Positions 6,988 through 15,596 of a stretch of DNA of 22,342 nt are shown piece after piece. A program made the translations under genes and the position numbers. The stretch is from contig QMMZ01000003.1 of the NCBI GenBank assembly GCA_003647525.1, positions 1-22,342 on the forward strand. Direction: 5' to 3'. Every line of letters begins with the position of its first letter. The first letter of the stretch is position 1. Source of the DNA: Deltaproteobacteria bacterium (GTDB taxonomy: Bacteria; Desulfobacterota; Desulfobacteria; Desulfobacterales; ETH-SRB1). The notes below the pieces were generated by a model. That model did not search any database, was not told the origin of the DNA, and saw nothing but the letters and a program-made list of their open reading frames with translations.

Positions 6988-7570
6988 AATAATTAAAATG
7001 ATCGTGGTTCTGACTGTATTAAGTTGTTTCTCAGGCGGTCTGCTTGCGGCAATCCGCGGTGGAACTAAAGATAAAATTGAAAACCAGCAGTTAGAGTTTG
7101 TTAAAGGGCCCGCAATAAGGAATATTCTTGATGGATGTTCCAATGATCCTATTGCTGACCGCTTTAAAATTAAGGATGGAGACACTGAAAAAAGCTTCTT
7201 TGTGGGTGTTTTTGATGGAAAGGCTAATACTGTAGCTTTTGAAAGCGATGGAAAGGGATTTGGTGGTGATATTGGTCTTATGGTTGGTGTAAACATAAAT
7301 GATGACAAGATTATCAATATAGGTGTTACTACCCACAGTGAAACACCGGGCGTTGGTTCCAAAGCAAAATCAGAGCCTAAATTATCCAATCAATTCAAAG
7401 GATTGGGTTTGATTAAATCCTTTAAGGTCAAACCGGATGGCGGGCAAATCGACGCCATATCCGGAGCCACGGTTACCTCACGTGGAGTTTGTGCTGGCAT
7501 AACAGAAGCTGGTAATGTTTATAAACGCTTAAAACCTCAGGTTGTTGAAAAAATAAAGGAATTTAAGTAG
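6980..7570 (+). CDS. rnfG: Rnf complex flavoprotein subunit RnfG
   Basis: A 196-aa periplasm-facing flavoprotein with one N-terminal transmembrane helix (about 5-25) and an FMN-binding domain. The covalent FMN motif is intact as DAISGATVTS, with Thr164 as the expected attachment residue; the HSETPGVGSK motif typical of the domain lies about 50 residues before it. This is in contrast to RnfD in the same operon. It overlaps the end of rnfD by 8 bp, and rnfE follows 10 bp downstream. Confidence 0.92.
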   Translation: MREIIKMIVVLTVLSCFSGGLLAAIRGGTKDKIENQQLEFVKGPAIRNILDGCSNDPIADRFKIKDGDTEKSFFVGVFDGKANTVAFESDGKGFGGDIGLMVGVNINDDKIINIGVTTHSETPGVGSKAKSEPKLSNQFKGLGLIKSFKVKPDGGQIDAISGATVTSRGVCAGITEAGNVYKRLKPQVVEKIKEFK

Positions 7571-7580
7571 GGAGTAAAAG

Positions 7581-8174
7581 ATGGCTAAGACTATCACTCA
7601 GGAATTCGTCAAAGGTTTGTGGGATGAGATACCACCATTCAGGCTAGTACTTGGCCTTTGTCCCATACTTGCTGTTACTAAATCGGTTGAAAATGGACTT
7701 GGAATGGGAGTGGCTGTAATCTTTGTTCTGGTATGTTCCAATGTTTTGGTTTCATTATTACGTAAAATAATACCTTCACAAGTAAGAATAGCCTGTTTTA
7801 TCATTATCATAGCAACATTTGTTATTGTTGTAGAACTACTTATGCAGGCTTATACATATCCGCTTTTTTTAAAGCTGGGGATATTCATACCTCTTATTGT
7901 CGTTAACTGTGTTTTGCTTGGACGCGCTGAGGCGTTTGCGTACAAAAATGGTATTATCGCCTCAATAGCAGATGGTTTTGGGATAGGTATAGGGTTCACA
8001 ATTTCCCTGGTTGCACTAGGCGCTTTACGGGAGGTATTCGGCAGCGGTACATTTTTGGGAATGTCTGTATTTGGTCCATCTTTTCAGCCTTTCACATTCA
8101 TGGTTGAAGCACCTGGCGCTTTTGTGTGCCTTGGGCTTATGCTAAGTCTTATGAATCTTGCAGGAAATAAATAG
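7581..8174 (+). CDS. rnfE: Rnf complex membrane subunit RnfE
   Basis: A 197-aa integral membrane subunit with six predicted helices. It has the family landmarks GLWDEIPPFRLVLGLCP (Cys27) and IPLIVVNCVLLGRAEAFA (Cys110). In RnfA/RnfE and NqrD/NqrE such cysteines from the two inverted homologues jointly bind an intramembrane iron-sulfur centre, and both are kept here. A ribosome binding site GGGAG lies just upstream. Confidence 0.92.
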   Translation: MAKTITQEFVKGLWDEIPPFRLVLGLCPILAVTKSVENGLGMGVAVIFVLVCSNVLVSLLRKIIPSQVRIACFIIIIATFVIVVELLMQAYTYPLFLKLGIFIPLIVVNCVLLGRAEAFAYKNGIIASIADGFGIGIGFTISLVALGALREVFGSGTFLGMSVFGPSFQPFTFMVEAPGAFVCLGLMLSLMNLAGNK

Positions 8175-8185
8175 GAGAAAATCTA

Positions 8186-8761
8186 ATGGGTGATTATATA
8201 CTTCTTGCGGTAAGTTGCATCCTTGTTAACAACATTCTTCTAATTCAGTATCTGGGAAATTGTCCTTTTCTTGGAACATCAAAGAAAATGGAGACCGCTG
8301 TCGGCATGGGAATGGCTGTTGTTTTTGTCCTGGTTCTGGCGGGAGTAATTACATGGCTTATCGAAGCATATATTTTAAAAGCTTTTGGCCTTGAATACCT
8401 TAGAACTATTGCTTTTATTCTTGTAATAGCCTCTCTTGTTCAGTTTGTTGAAATGTTCTTAAAAAAGAGCATTCCAGCGCTGTATAAAGGTCTTGGTATT
8501 TTTTTGCCGCTTATTACGACAAACTGCGCTGTAATGGGCGTTTGTTTAATAAATATTAATGAAGAATATACCTTTATGCAAACTGTTGTTTCATCATTCA
8601 GTTATGCGGCTGGTTTTGGACTTGCGCTCATTCTTTTTGCAGGTGTACGTGAACGCATCCTTCTGGCAAGAGTTCCAAAACCGCTTCAGGACACTTCAAT
8701 TGGACTTGTAACCGCCGGAATGCTTTCCCTTGCTTTTTTTGCATTCAAAGGAATGGTTTAA
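8186..8761 (+). CDS. rnfA: Rnf complex membrane subunit RnfA
   Basis: A 191-aa integral membrane subunit, homologous in inverted topology to RnfE. Landmarks: LVNNILLIQYLGNCPFLG (Cys26), GMGMAVVFVL, LPLITTNCAVMG (Cys114), and a terminal GVRERILLARVPKPLQ. The two cysteines are the expected intramembrane Fe-S ligands. It is the last gene of the rnfCDGEA block, and a hairpin follows the stop directly. Confidence 0.93.
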   Translation: MGDYILLAVSCILVNNILLIQYLGNCPFLGTSKKMETAVGMGMAVVFVLVLAGVITWLIEAYILKAFGLEYLRTIAFILVIASLVQFVEMFLKKSIPALYKGLGIFLPLITTNCAVMGVCLININEEYTFMQTVVSSFSYAAGFGLALILFAGVRERILLARVPKPLQDTSIGLVTAGMLSLAFFAFKGMV

Positions 8762-8762
8762 A

Positions 8763-8806
8763 AAGGGGGACTGCAATTTATTTAATGTACAAAGTCCCCT
8801 TGTACA
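8763..8806 (+). terminator. Hairpin(s) directly after rnfA
   Basis: AAGGGGGACT (8763-8772) pairs with AGTCCCCTT (8793-8801) with one bulged G and a 20-nt loop. An alternative stem uses TGTACAA (8786-8792) and TTGTACA (8800-8806). The two structures share bases and are mutually exclusive. There is no long U run, so termination would be partial; an attenuator between rnfA and the rseC-like gene is possible. Confidence 0.45.
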
Positions 8807-8867
8807 CATATCTGGATATAGAACTTCTCTTAAATTTCTCTCTCGCCGCACTAAAGTTTCAAAACTC

Positions 8868-8894
8868 GGTAGTCCCTACTTTGTAGGGACTACC
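8868..8894. repeat. Perfect 12-bp stem, 3-nt loop palindrome
   Basis: GGTAGTCCCTAC (8868-8879), TTT, GTAGGGACTACC (8883-8894) form a perfect GC-containing hairpin in the 266-bp gap between rnfA and the rseC-like gene. No T run follows on either strand, so it looks more like a dispersed palindromic (REP-type) element or an mRNA processing/stability hairpin than a simple terminator. Confidence 0.55.
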
Positions 8895-9027
8895 CAAAAT
8901 TCAACATGGAATAAATCCGGAAGCAACTTTAATTTATTTATCACAAAAGCATATAAATACGAAGACACAAAACTTTTTTTCTGTTTCGTTCTGTCTTTCG
9001 TAACTGTTTTTAAAAAAGGATAATATT

Positions 9028-9465
9028 TTGGCAACCTCAGAAGGCATTGTAACAAAGATTTATTCTTCTACAGCATGGGTTAAATGCACTAAATCCGCAA
9101 CGTGTGAGTCGTGCTCGGCAAAAGGTTTCTGCGATACTGCTGCTGGTGGGTCTAATGATGATGTGGAGGTGGAAGCAATAAATGCTGTGGAAGCAAAAGT
9201 CGATGACAGGGTTACTATCAGCTTTGAAACATCCTCATTATTAAAAGTATCTTTTCTCGTTTATATGATTCCGGTTTTATTTTTAATCCTGGGAGTGGTT
9301 ATCGGAGACAAAATTGCGGCTATATTAAATTATGATCAGTCTATATTTTCGGTACTTGCTGGTTTTTTATTTTTATTTGCCGCTTTTTTCTTTGTTAAAA
9401 CAAAAGGAAAAGAGCTATCTAAAAAAGAAGCATATCAACCCAAAATTATTAGAATCCTAAAATAA
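9028..9465 (+). CDS. rseC: RseC/SoxR-reducing-system family membrane protein
   Basis: A 145-aa protein of the RseC family (positive regulator of sigma E / SoxR reduction). The N-terminal domain carries the family cysteine cluster C-X5-C-X2-C-X5-C (Cys 20, 26, 29, 35), followed by two transmembrane helices (about 73-95 and 102-123) and a basic tail. In enterobacteria RseC works with the Rnf homologue RsxABCDGE to keep SoxR reduced, so its place after rnf makes sense. The start is TTG at 9028 with AAGGA upstream; there is no ATG in the open frame, which is closed by a stop at 9001-9003. It may instead assist Rnf assembly or redox maturation; no SoxR is seen in the window. Confidence 0.85.
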   Translation: MATSEGIVTKIYSSTAWVKCTKSATCESCSAKGFCDTAAGGSNDDVEVEAINAVEAKVDDRVTISFETSSLLKVSFLVYMIPVLFLILGVVIGDKIAAILNYDQSIFSVLAGFLFLFAAFFFVKTKGKELSKKEAYQPKIIRILK

Positions 9466-9581
9466 TAATAAGTTTGCACTTCTTCTTTGAAAAAACTGTA
9501 TTGTTCCTCTAAAAACTTCTTATGTTCGAAATTCCTTACACACTAAAACTGTTCGGATAAAGGCAAAGCATATAACCCTGG

Positions 9582-11090
9582 TTATGGAATAATCGGTATT
9601 CCTCCTATCACATAATTAAAAAGATCAATTGCCAGTTTGGGGAACAAACCCAGCGTTATTGAAACGCCTGCTATCATAAGAAGGGGAATACTCATTGTTA
9701 AAGGTGGATCCTTGATTTTATCGTTCGCCAGATCTGGATTTAATGGCCCGAAAAATATTATCTTAACAGACCGGAACGTATATGCGACCGTCAGTATAAT
9801 TGCACCGGCTGCTAAAATAGCCACCATAAGTCCGGTAGGCATGGTCTGAACTCCTGTTTTAAATATGCCTGTGAACATAATCCATTCCGCAGGGAAGCTG
9901 CTCATTGGCGGAAAGCCGGAAAGCATCAATGCTCCCATGATCCATAACGCTGTTGTAATGGGCATCTTCTGGGCAAGTCCGCCCATCTGACGCATATCCC
10001 TTGTACCTGTCGTATAAACCAGTATTCCTGCCGTTGAAAAGAGTAATGTTTTCCCCATAATGTGTCCCAGGAAAAAAAACATCCCTCCTTCGATGCTTGC
10101 AATAGTAAGAGCTGATATGCCAAGAAGTGAATATGCAAGCTGGCTTATTGTTGAACAGGCGGCAAAGCGTTTTACATCTGTTTGCGCCATGGTCAGAAGG
10201 GAACCATAGACCATTGTGATTAACGCCATTATCATTAAAGGTATGGAAAATGCTTTAAAATCAGCAGGTAGAGGGAAGACTATTACTCGTACCAAAACAT
10301 AGGCCGCAACATTTGCATAAACAGCAAGAAGACCAGCTATGCACGTGGGATGCTCTGCATGGACCCATGGCATCCAGACATGAAAAGGGAAAGCCGCCAT
10401 TTTTATCAGTATTGCAATAAGAAGCACAAATATAATCCAGAAAGTCATCGGATTCCCTGCAAGAGCACTCATATCCGAGATATTAAAACTTCCGATCTGA
10501 CTATAAGCCATCAAAAATCCGGCAATAAAAAATGCCGCTCCGATAACTGCCCACATCAAACAGATCATAGCCACTCTTACTCTGTCAACATACCCAAAGG
10601 TGGCCATAATAAAATATAGAGGAATGGGTAGCACTTCCAGAAAAAAATACATCGCTATCAAGTTCTTTACAAGGCATACGCCCATAAAACCCATAGGAAA
10701 ACCAAGGAACATGGAATAAAATCGTGTGTAGTGGTTTAAATATGTGCGCTCATCCACATCACCGTATATAGCCTCTATTCTGTGATCTACATAATGTATT
10801 GCATAAAATGCAAGAGCAGTGCAAAGGCCGTTAATTATCAACGCGACCGGCAGGCTCAACCCGTCGCCGAGAAGCCCAAAGGTGATTGCCGAATCAATAA
10901 AGGGATATTCTTCAACAATTACTTCACCATGATAGACTCTTATACATGCCGTAGCTAAAAGCGCTGTTGAATATAAAAGGCTAAAACCCGCTATCCATCC
11001 GGCCTTTCTTCCTATCAGGTGCCTGGTCAAGAGTATAAATAAAGAAGCAATTGGCGGAACAATTATTATTTGCAAAAGAATATGAGACAT
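9582..11090 (-). CDS. NuoM/MrpD-like ion-translocating membrane subunit, last in Mrp operon
   Basis: A 502-aa polytopic protein of the antiporter-like complex I family with about 14 helices. The helix-5 glutamate is present (MYFFLEVLPIPLYFIM), as is the helix-7 lysine followed by ILIKMAAFPFHVWMPWVHAEHP. It is the third large antiporter-like subunit of this operon besides the MrpD and NuoL-like proteins. The ATG at 11090 has a GGGGAT site 5 nt upstream; 28 bp separate it from the nuoL-like gene. It converges on rseC with a 116-bp gap and no clear terminator (only a small ATAACC/GGTTAT dyad at 9572-9585). Confidence 0.88.
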   Translation of the reverse strand: MSHILLQIIIVPPIASLFILLTRHLIGRKAGWIAGFSLLYSTALLATACIRVYHGEVIVEEYPFIDSAITFGLLGDGLSLPVALIINGLCTALAFYAIHYVDHRIEAIYGDVDERTYLNHYTRFYSMFLGFPMGFMGVCLVKNLIAMYFFLEVLPIPLYFIMATFGYVDRVRVAMICLMWAVIGAAFFIAGFLMAYSQIGSFNISDMSALAGNPMTFWIIFVLLIAILIKMAAFPFHVWMPWVHAEHPTCIAGLLAVYANVAAYVLVRVIVFPLPADFKAFSIPLMIMALITMVYGSLLTMAQTDVKRFAACSTISQLAYSLLGISALTIASIEGGMFFFLGHIMGKTLLFSTAGILVYTTGTRDMRQMGGLAQKMPITTALWIMGALMLSGFPPMSSFPAEWIMFTGIFKTGVQTMPTGLMVAILAAGAIILTVAYTFRSVKIIFFGPLNPDLANDKIKDPPLTMSIPLLMIAGVSITLGLFPKLAIDLFNYVIGGIPIIP

Positions 11091-11118
11091 CTTTTTATCC
11101 CCGTAATGTCATAAGAAA

Positions 11119-13149
11119 TTATTTTAATACCACAAACAGCAGGCAAACAAAGATGATAATAACATAGGATATGTTATACAAAAGATCATCCGACTCTGTC
11201 CTCAGTTTAAACATCACTGCAGGGCATCTTTGAGTAAAAAAAGCCGGAATTTTCCTGTGGACGATATTGTCAAATCCATCTTCAACAGTATAAGCCACAA
11301 AGTCCGACAGTTTAAAAACTCCGTCCATAAAAACTTTTAAATAAAAAGCATCAATAAACCATCTATTCCAGAAAAATTTATGAAAGACCTGGAGGCTTGA
11401 CGATCCAGCAACAATAGCCTTGGGGTCCCATTTTCTGGAAATATACATCATATAGGCTGGAATGGCACCTAAGAGTATAGACCCTATGGACAGCACTAAG
11501 ACAAGTGTATGATAATTAAACGGATGTTCTCCTCCATGTACAAGCGGTAAAGCAAGGGTTCCTACCAGGTTGGTCTTAAATCCTTCTTTTAAGAGATGCT
11601 CTACATGCGGCCCAACCAGGCCAAGGAATATAATAATTACAGCCAGAACACCGCATGCGCCCCACATGGTTGGAGAGGCCTCATGAAGATGTCCGCCTTC
11701 CTGCTTTATATGTTTTATCTGTTCGCTCTCCTGCCCATAAAAAACCATACCGACCATGCGTGTTGTGTAAAATGCCGTTAAAACAACGGTAATGACGGCT
11801 ATAATAAATATAGACATTTGATGGGCTTCCAGAGCGGAAAGCAAGATGGCATCCTTACTGTAGAAACCCGGCAGAGGCGGAATTCCCATCAAACATAAAG
11901 CAGCTATCAGCATAAAAAACCAGGTTAGCGGCATATACTTTCTCATTGAACCCATATCGTTCATGTAAATTGAATGAGCAGTATGTATTACAGAGCCGGC
12001 GCACAGGAAGAGACATGCCTTGAACACAGCATGACTTACAAGGTGAAATATTCCGGATGTGGTTCCGCCTAATAATACGGCCCCGCTCAAGCCAGCCATG
12101 CCCAGCCCCACCCACATATAGCCGATCTGGCTTACAGTAGAAAAGGCAAGGGCCTTTTTAAGCTCTAAGGCGACCATGCCCTGAGTTGCCGCAACAAATG
12201 CCGTAATAACGCCCACCCATGCTACAATCGTAAAAAATAAAGAAGCCTCACTGATGCCGGCCACCCAGTAGCCGTAATAAAACATTGGAATAAACCTGGC
12301 AACAAGATAAACCCCGCTCTTAACCATAGTCGCTGCATGAATCAAAGCTGAAACCGGACCAGGGCCTGCCATGGCTTCCGGAAGCCATTCATGAAAGGGA
12401 AACTGAGCCGATTTACCAATAGGGCCTGCAAGGAGAAGCACGGTAGTTAATACGATTATACCGGGGGTCTTGGCCATTTCAGGCATCCAGATAGACGCTG
12501 TAGTGTAAAGCTCCATGATATTCAAGGTCTTGGCATAGTAAAATATAATTAGTATGCCGCCTAACATGATAAGATCTCCCACACCTGTTACAACTAATGC
12601 TTTTGATCCGCAGTGGCTTGGAGTAACGAACTTGGTTGGAGAGGGACCACCTATCCAGTATTTTTTCTCATCCCTGTAATAATAACCGATCAAACCATAA
12701 CTGCACAATCCAACCAGTTTCCATCCAACAAAAAGAAACAGCAAATTATTCGTAAGCACCAGCAGAAGCATACTTCCGATAAATAGGTTTACCAACATTA
12801 AAAATCTGGTTATTCCCGGGTCTCCCTTCATATATCCAAGGCAGTACACGACAATAATAAAGCTTATGACAGCAACTACAGTTGCCAGGATAATGCTGAG
12901 AGGATCTACCAATACCCCGAATTCCACTACAAAAGGTATCTCAATCCACTTCACAGAACTTTCGAGAGGCAATGTTTCCGGATGAAACAGGTGCGTCAAG
13001 AGCTTCAGGCTGCCCATTGCAGATAAAAAGGGAAAAAGTACGGCCGCGGCATTTCTTAGCTTAGGATGTACTCTGGCCATCAAAAAGACTGAAATTACCC
13101 CCACAAAGGGGAAAATTACACATAACCATGCTATTTTCAACGTATCCAC
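11119..13149 (-). CDS. NuoL/MrpA-N-type subunit with Glu-to-Lys change at residue 144
   Basis: A 676-aa polytopic subunit related to NuoL and the N-terminal part of MrpA. It has SAQFPFHEWLPEAMAGPGPVS (248-268) preceded by the conserved Lys246, and the ELKKALAFSTVSQIGYM motif. It ends in a long C-terminal extension with a terminal membrane anchor, as NuoL does. In helix 5, where complex I and Mrp proteins read GWE.VGLCSY, this one reads GWKLVGLCSY: Lys144, codon AAA at 12720-12718. Residue 144 is the numbering of the essential Glu in E. coli NuoL. MrpA's usual C-terminal domains are here separate genes (mbhD-like, mbhE-like, mrpB). The start is GTG with AGGAGG 7 nt upstream, 15 bp after mrpD. 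Confidence 0.88.
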   Translation of the reverse strand: MDTLKIAWLCVIFPFVGVISVFLMARVHPKLRNAAAVLFPFLSAMGSLKLLTHLFHPETLPLESSVKWIEIPFVVEFGVLVDPLSIILATVVAVISFIIVVYCLGYMKGDPGITRFLMLVNLFIGSMLLLVLTNNLLFLFVGWKLVGLCSYGLIGYYYRDEKKYWIGGPSPTKFVTPSHCGSKALVVTGVGDLIMLGGILIIFYYAKTLNIMELYTTASIWMPEMAKTPGIIVLTTVLLLAGPIGKSAQFPFHEWLPEAMAGPGPVSALIHAATMVKSGVYLVARFIPMFYYGYWVAGISEASLFFTIVAWVGVITAFVAATQGMVALELKKALAFSTVSQIGYMWVGLGMAGLSGAVLLGGTTSGIFHLVSHAVFKACLFLCAGSVIHTAHSIYMNDMGSMRKYMPLTWFFMLIAALCLMGIPPLPGFYSKDAILLSALEAHQMSIFIIAVITVVLTAFYTTRMVGMVFYGQESEQIKHIKQEGGHLHEASPTMWGACGVLAVIIIFLGLVGPHVEHLLKEGFKTNLVGTLALPLVHGGEHPFNYHTLVLVLSIGSILLGAIPAYMMYISRKWDPKAIVAGSSSLQVFHKFFWNRWFIDAFYLKVFMDGVFKLSDFVAYTVEDGFDNIVHRKIPAFFTQRCPAVMFKLRTESDDLLYNISYVIIIFVCLLFVVLK

Positions 13150-13164
13150 GTAAAGACCTCCTAC

Positions 13165-14658
13165 TTAGAAATCTACAGGTATTACAAATTGAATTACCGT
13201 TGATATAATCTTTGAGCTGAAAATACCGGACAACAGTATCCCTGCAGCCATAACCTGTATGGGGATCAGCATACTTAAAGGAACTTCATCCATGTAAACT
13301 GGATCGTAAGGCTTATCACGGCCATAATCAGGCATCGGTGTTTCAAATGTCGCAATCTGTATTACTCTAAAGAAATATATTACATTGAGAATGCTGCTAA
13401 ATAACAGAACAACTACAAAAACCCATTTTTCAGCAGTAATTGCACCCATAATTAGATATATCTTGCTGAAAAAACCGCATGTAGGCGGAATCCCGACCAT
13501 GGAAAATGCGCCAATCAGAAAGGCTGACATAGTAAACGGCATTTTTCTATATAAATCCTTAAATTCATTAATGTTGCAAGCGCCCATTTTATAGACGATA
13601 GCTCCTGCGACCAGAAACACACAGCCTTTTGTAAAAGCCTCATTTAGAATATGGAGCACGGCACCGGTAAGACCGGATTTGTTTGCCAGCCCTATTCCCA
13701 AAGCAATGTATCCAATCTGCGCCACAACTGAGTAACACAGCATCTTTTTAAGATCAGTTTGAGCGATGGCATATATTGAACCAAGGATTATGGCAACCGC
13801 CGCCAGCCATGTGAGTATGGTTGTCACAGGAGTTAACTCTATGAAGAAAACAGGCTTAAAGACAGTAAACATTACCCGTATCATCATGTATGCCGCCACC
13901 TTTGTCATTAAGGGCGCGACCAGGCCGCTGACCGCAGAAGGAGCATCGGCATACGCATTGGGTGCCCATGCATGCAAAGGATAAAGCGCCATCTTCAAGC
14001 CTATGCCCACGATCATAAAGATGCCGGCCGTCAGTACAACTTTGGAATCATAGAGAGATGGCAACAGTTCTGACACATTTGCCATATTCAGCGACCCTGT
14101 TACTATATATAAGTAACCAACGCCAAGAAGATAAAACGAGGCTCCGACTGTACCCATCATGATGTATCGATACGTCGCTAAAGGAGCTCCATCCCTGCCT
14201 ATGGCCATGAGGGCATAACATGAAAGAGAAGCGATTTCTAAAAATACAAACACATTGAAAAGATCTCCTGTTACAACTATTCCGAGAAGGCCTGTAACAA
14301 GGAGCAGGAAAAGCGTATAGAATGGAACAACTTTTTCGGGCATTTCCTTTTCAACGCTCTTTTTGGAATATATGGAAACTATTAGACTAATAGCCGTTAT
14401 TATCACCAGGACAAATCCATTGAGATAATCTAGTGCATACTCGATGCCCCACGGAGGAGCCCATCCTCCGAGATAATATGAAAATGGCCCGCTCTCTATT
14501 ACTCTATTTAAAATGCCAAGAGCTGATATAAGTGGAACAACGAGAACGGCAACAACCAATGGGTAGCACAGTCCTTTTTTCCACCATCCAATAACCGGCA
14601 CAAAAAGAGCGGATATTAAAGGAATAACTATTAAAAGAGCAGGAAAATGTGTTGCCAT
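13165..14658 (-). CDS. mrpD: Na+/H+ antiporter subunit MrpD
   Basis: A 497-aa polytopic antiporter-like subunit with about 14 helices. Key charged residues are kept: Glu in LFNVFVFLEIASLSCYALM (helix 5) and Lys in GLKMALYPLHAWAPNAYADA, followed by the DLKKMLCYSVVAQIGY loop. These residues form the proton channel in the MrpD/NuoM/NuoL family. The ATG at 14658 follows the mrpC stop by 2 bp, with GGGAG 8-9 nt upstream. Placed next to mrpC it corresponds to MbhH/MrpD in gene order. Confidence 0.9.
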   Translation of the reverse strand: MATHFPALLIVIPLISALFVPVIGWWKKGLCYPLVVAVLVVPLISALGILNRVIESGPFSYYLGGWAPPWGIEYALDYLNGFVLVIITAISLIVSIYSKKSVEKEMPEKVVPFYTLFLLLVTGLLGIVVTGDLFNVFVFLEIASLSCYALMAIGRDGAPLATYRYIMMGTVGASFYLLGVGYLYIVTGSLNMANVSELLPSLYDSKVVLTAGIFMIVGIGLKMALYPLHAWAPNAYADAPSAVSGLVAPLMTKVAAYMMIRVMFTVFKPVFFIELTPVTTILTWLAAVAIILGSIYAIAQTDLKKMLCYSVVAQIGYIALGIGLANKSGLTGAVLHILNEAFTKGCVFLVAGAIVYKMGACNINEFKDLYRKMPFTMSAFLIGAFSMVGIPPTCGFFSKIYLIMGAITAEKWVFVVVLLFSSILNVIYFFRVIQIATFETPMPDYGRDKPYDPVYMDEVPLSMLIPIQVMAAGILLSGIFSSKIISTVIQFVIPVDF

Positions 14659-14660
14659 AT

Positions 14661-15068
14661 CTAAACTCCCGTGTCTTTTCTTATTTTCATAATTTCGTCA
14701 AGCTCCAAGGTCTTATATCTTCTGAAAATCAGAATAAGCACCGCAAGGGCAACGCCTGTTGTGGCAATGGAAACCACTATCGCCGTAAGCATCAGTACAT
14801 GAGGAAGAGGATTAATATAACTGGCGACATCGATAATAGCGCGTCCATGACCGTGGGCCGCATGGGCATCCCCCATAAATATCGGAACCGTAGCTCCTCC
14901 CGTCTTTACGCCGATGGAAACGTAAAAGAGAATCACAGCAGACTGAAATATATTCATGCCGATCAGCTTCTTAACCAGATTTTTCTTGCCCACCATTGCA
15001 TAAAGCCCTATCAGCAGCAAAATGACATAAACCCAGAAGTTATATTTACTGATAATGTATTCAAGCAT
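14661..15068 (-). CDS. mrpC: Na+/H+ antiporter subunit MrpC (NuoK-like)
   Basis: A 135-aa three-helix protein of the NuoK/MnhC family: helix 1 (about 10-27), KKNLVKKLIGMNIFQSAVILFYV, then PLPHVLMLTAIVVSIATTGVALAVLILI. The loop between helices 2 and 3 is His-rich and longer than usual (MGDAHAAHGHGRA). It forms the inner channel connecting antiporter subunits. It begins 1 bp after the mbhE-like stop and has GGAG upstream. Confidence 0.9.
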   Translation of the reverse strand: MLEYIISKYNFWVYVILLLIGLYAMVGKKNLVKKLIGMNIFQSAVILFYVSIGVKTGGATVPIFMGDAHAAHGHGRAIIDVASYINPLPHVLMLTAIVVSIATTGVALAVLILIFRRYKTLELDEIMKIRKDTGV

Positions 15069-15069
15069 A

Positions 15070-15354
15070 TCAGTCTCCTTCTCCCTTTCGCTTTTTTCTT
15101 AACATCAGAATACAGCCCATCCCGGCAGTAAAAATAACAGTAGTTTCACCCATGGTATCGTATCCCCTGTAATCGGCCAGAACGGCAGTAACTATATTTG
15201 GCGTCGCTGTTTTTTCCAGGGATTCCTGGATATACTTCGGTGAAACATGGCTGTTGGCGGGAGAATTTGGATCGCCCCAATCAGGCATATCCTCGATACC
15301 GTATATAAGCAATCCCCCTGTTAAAACTATTATGAGTATCGCGATAACTTTCAA
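15070..15354 (-). CDS. MbhE-like subunit (part of the MrpA C-terminal region)
   Basis: A 94-aa protein with an N-terminal helix (3-19), a periplasmic stretch of about 50 residues, and a C-terminal helix with the motif YRGYDTMGETTVIFTAGMG, characteristic of the MrpA C-terminal/MbhE region. The start codon is TTG at 15354, overlapping the TGA of the upstream gene (TTGA) with GGAGG 9-10 nt before it. In canonical Mrp this domain is fused into MrpA; here it is separate, as in archaeal Mbh. Confidence 0.82.
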   Translation of the reverse strand: MKVIAILIIVLTGGLLIYGIEDMPDWGDPNSPANSHVSPKYIQESLEKTATPNIVTAVLADYRGYDTMGETTVIFTAGMGCILMLRKKRKGEGD

Positions 15355-15596
15355 TCCTTTGACCTCCTTTTTGTTTTACTGACAGCCGCAATAAACAATA
15401 CTGTTCCAACTCCGGCGCCCACGGAAGCCTCGGTAAAGGCGACATCCACGGCCCCCATCTCGGTCCAGAGGATACACATAAAGAAGCTGTAAGCACCAAG
15501 TATAATAACGGCAGCCAAAAGATCCTTGACGGTGATAGCTGCAACCGCGCAGATAATAACAAAAACACATAAAATAAGATCAAGTTGCCAGATCAT
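15351..15596 (-). CDS. MbhD-like subunit (DUF4040 domain of MrpA)
   Basis: A three-helix protein of 81 aa with the signature GAVDVAFTEASVGAGVGTVLFIAAV, the separate form of the DUF4040 domain of MrpA. An upstream in-frame ATG at 15617 exists, but the ATG at 15596 overlaps the mrpG stop (ATGA) and has a G-rich ribosome binding site just before it, so the shorter form is preferred. Its stop overlaps the start of the mbhE-like gene. Confidence 0.82.
   Translation of the reverse strand: MIWQLDLILCVFVIICAVAAITVKDLLAAVIILGAYSFFMCILWTEMGAVDVAFTEASVGAGVGTVLFIAAVSKTKRRSKD

Noticed and set aside
6802..7389. 195-codon minus-strand frame opposite rnfD/rnfG
   Set aside because: Antisense shadow of recognised rnf genes without own start signals.
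8730..9023. 97-codon open frame overlapping the end of rnfA
   Set aside because: No ribosome binding site or recognisable family; it runs through three hairpins and has a composition unlike the true genes around it.
9572..9585. ATAACC-CT-GGTTAT dyad at the end of the nuoM-like gene as a terminator
   Set aside because: A 6-bp AT-rich stem with a 2-nt loop and no T run is too weak to support.
14649..15131. 160-codon plus-strand frame opposite mrpC and the mbhE-like gene
   Set aside because: It is the antisense shadow of two well-supported Mrp genes and resembles no known protein.
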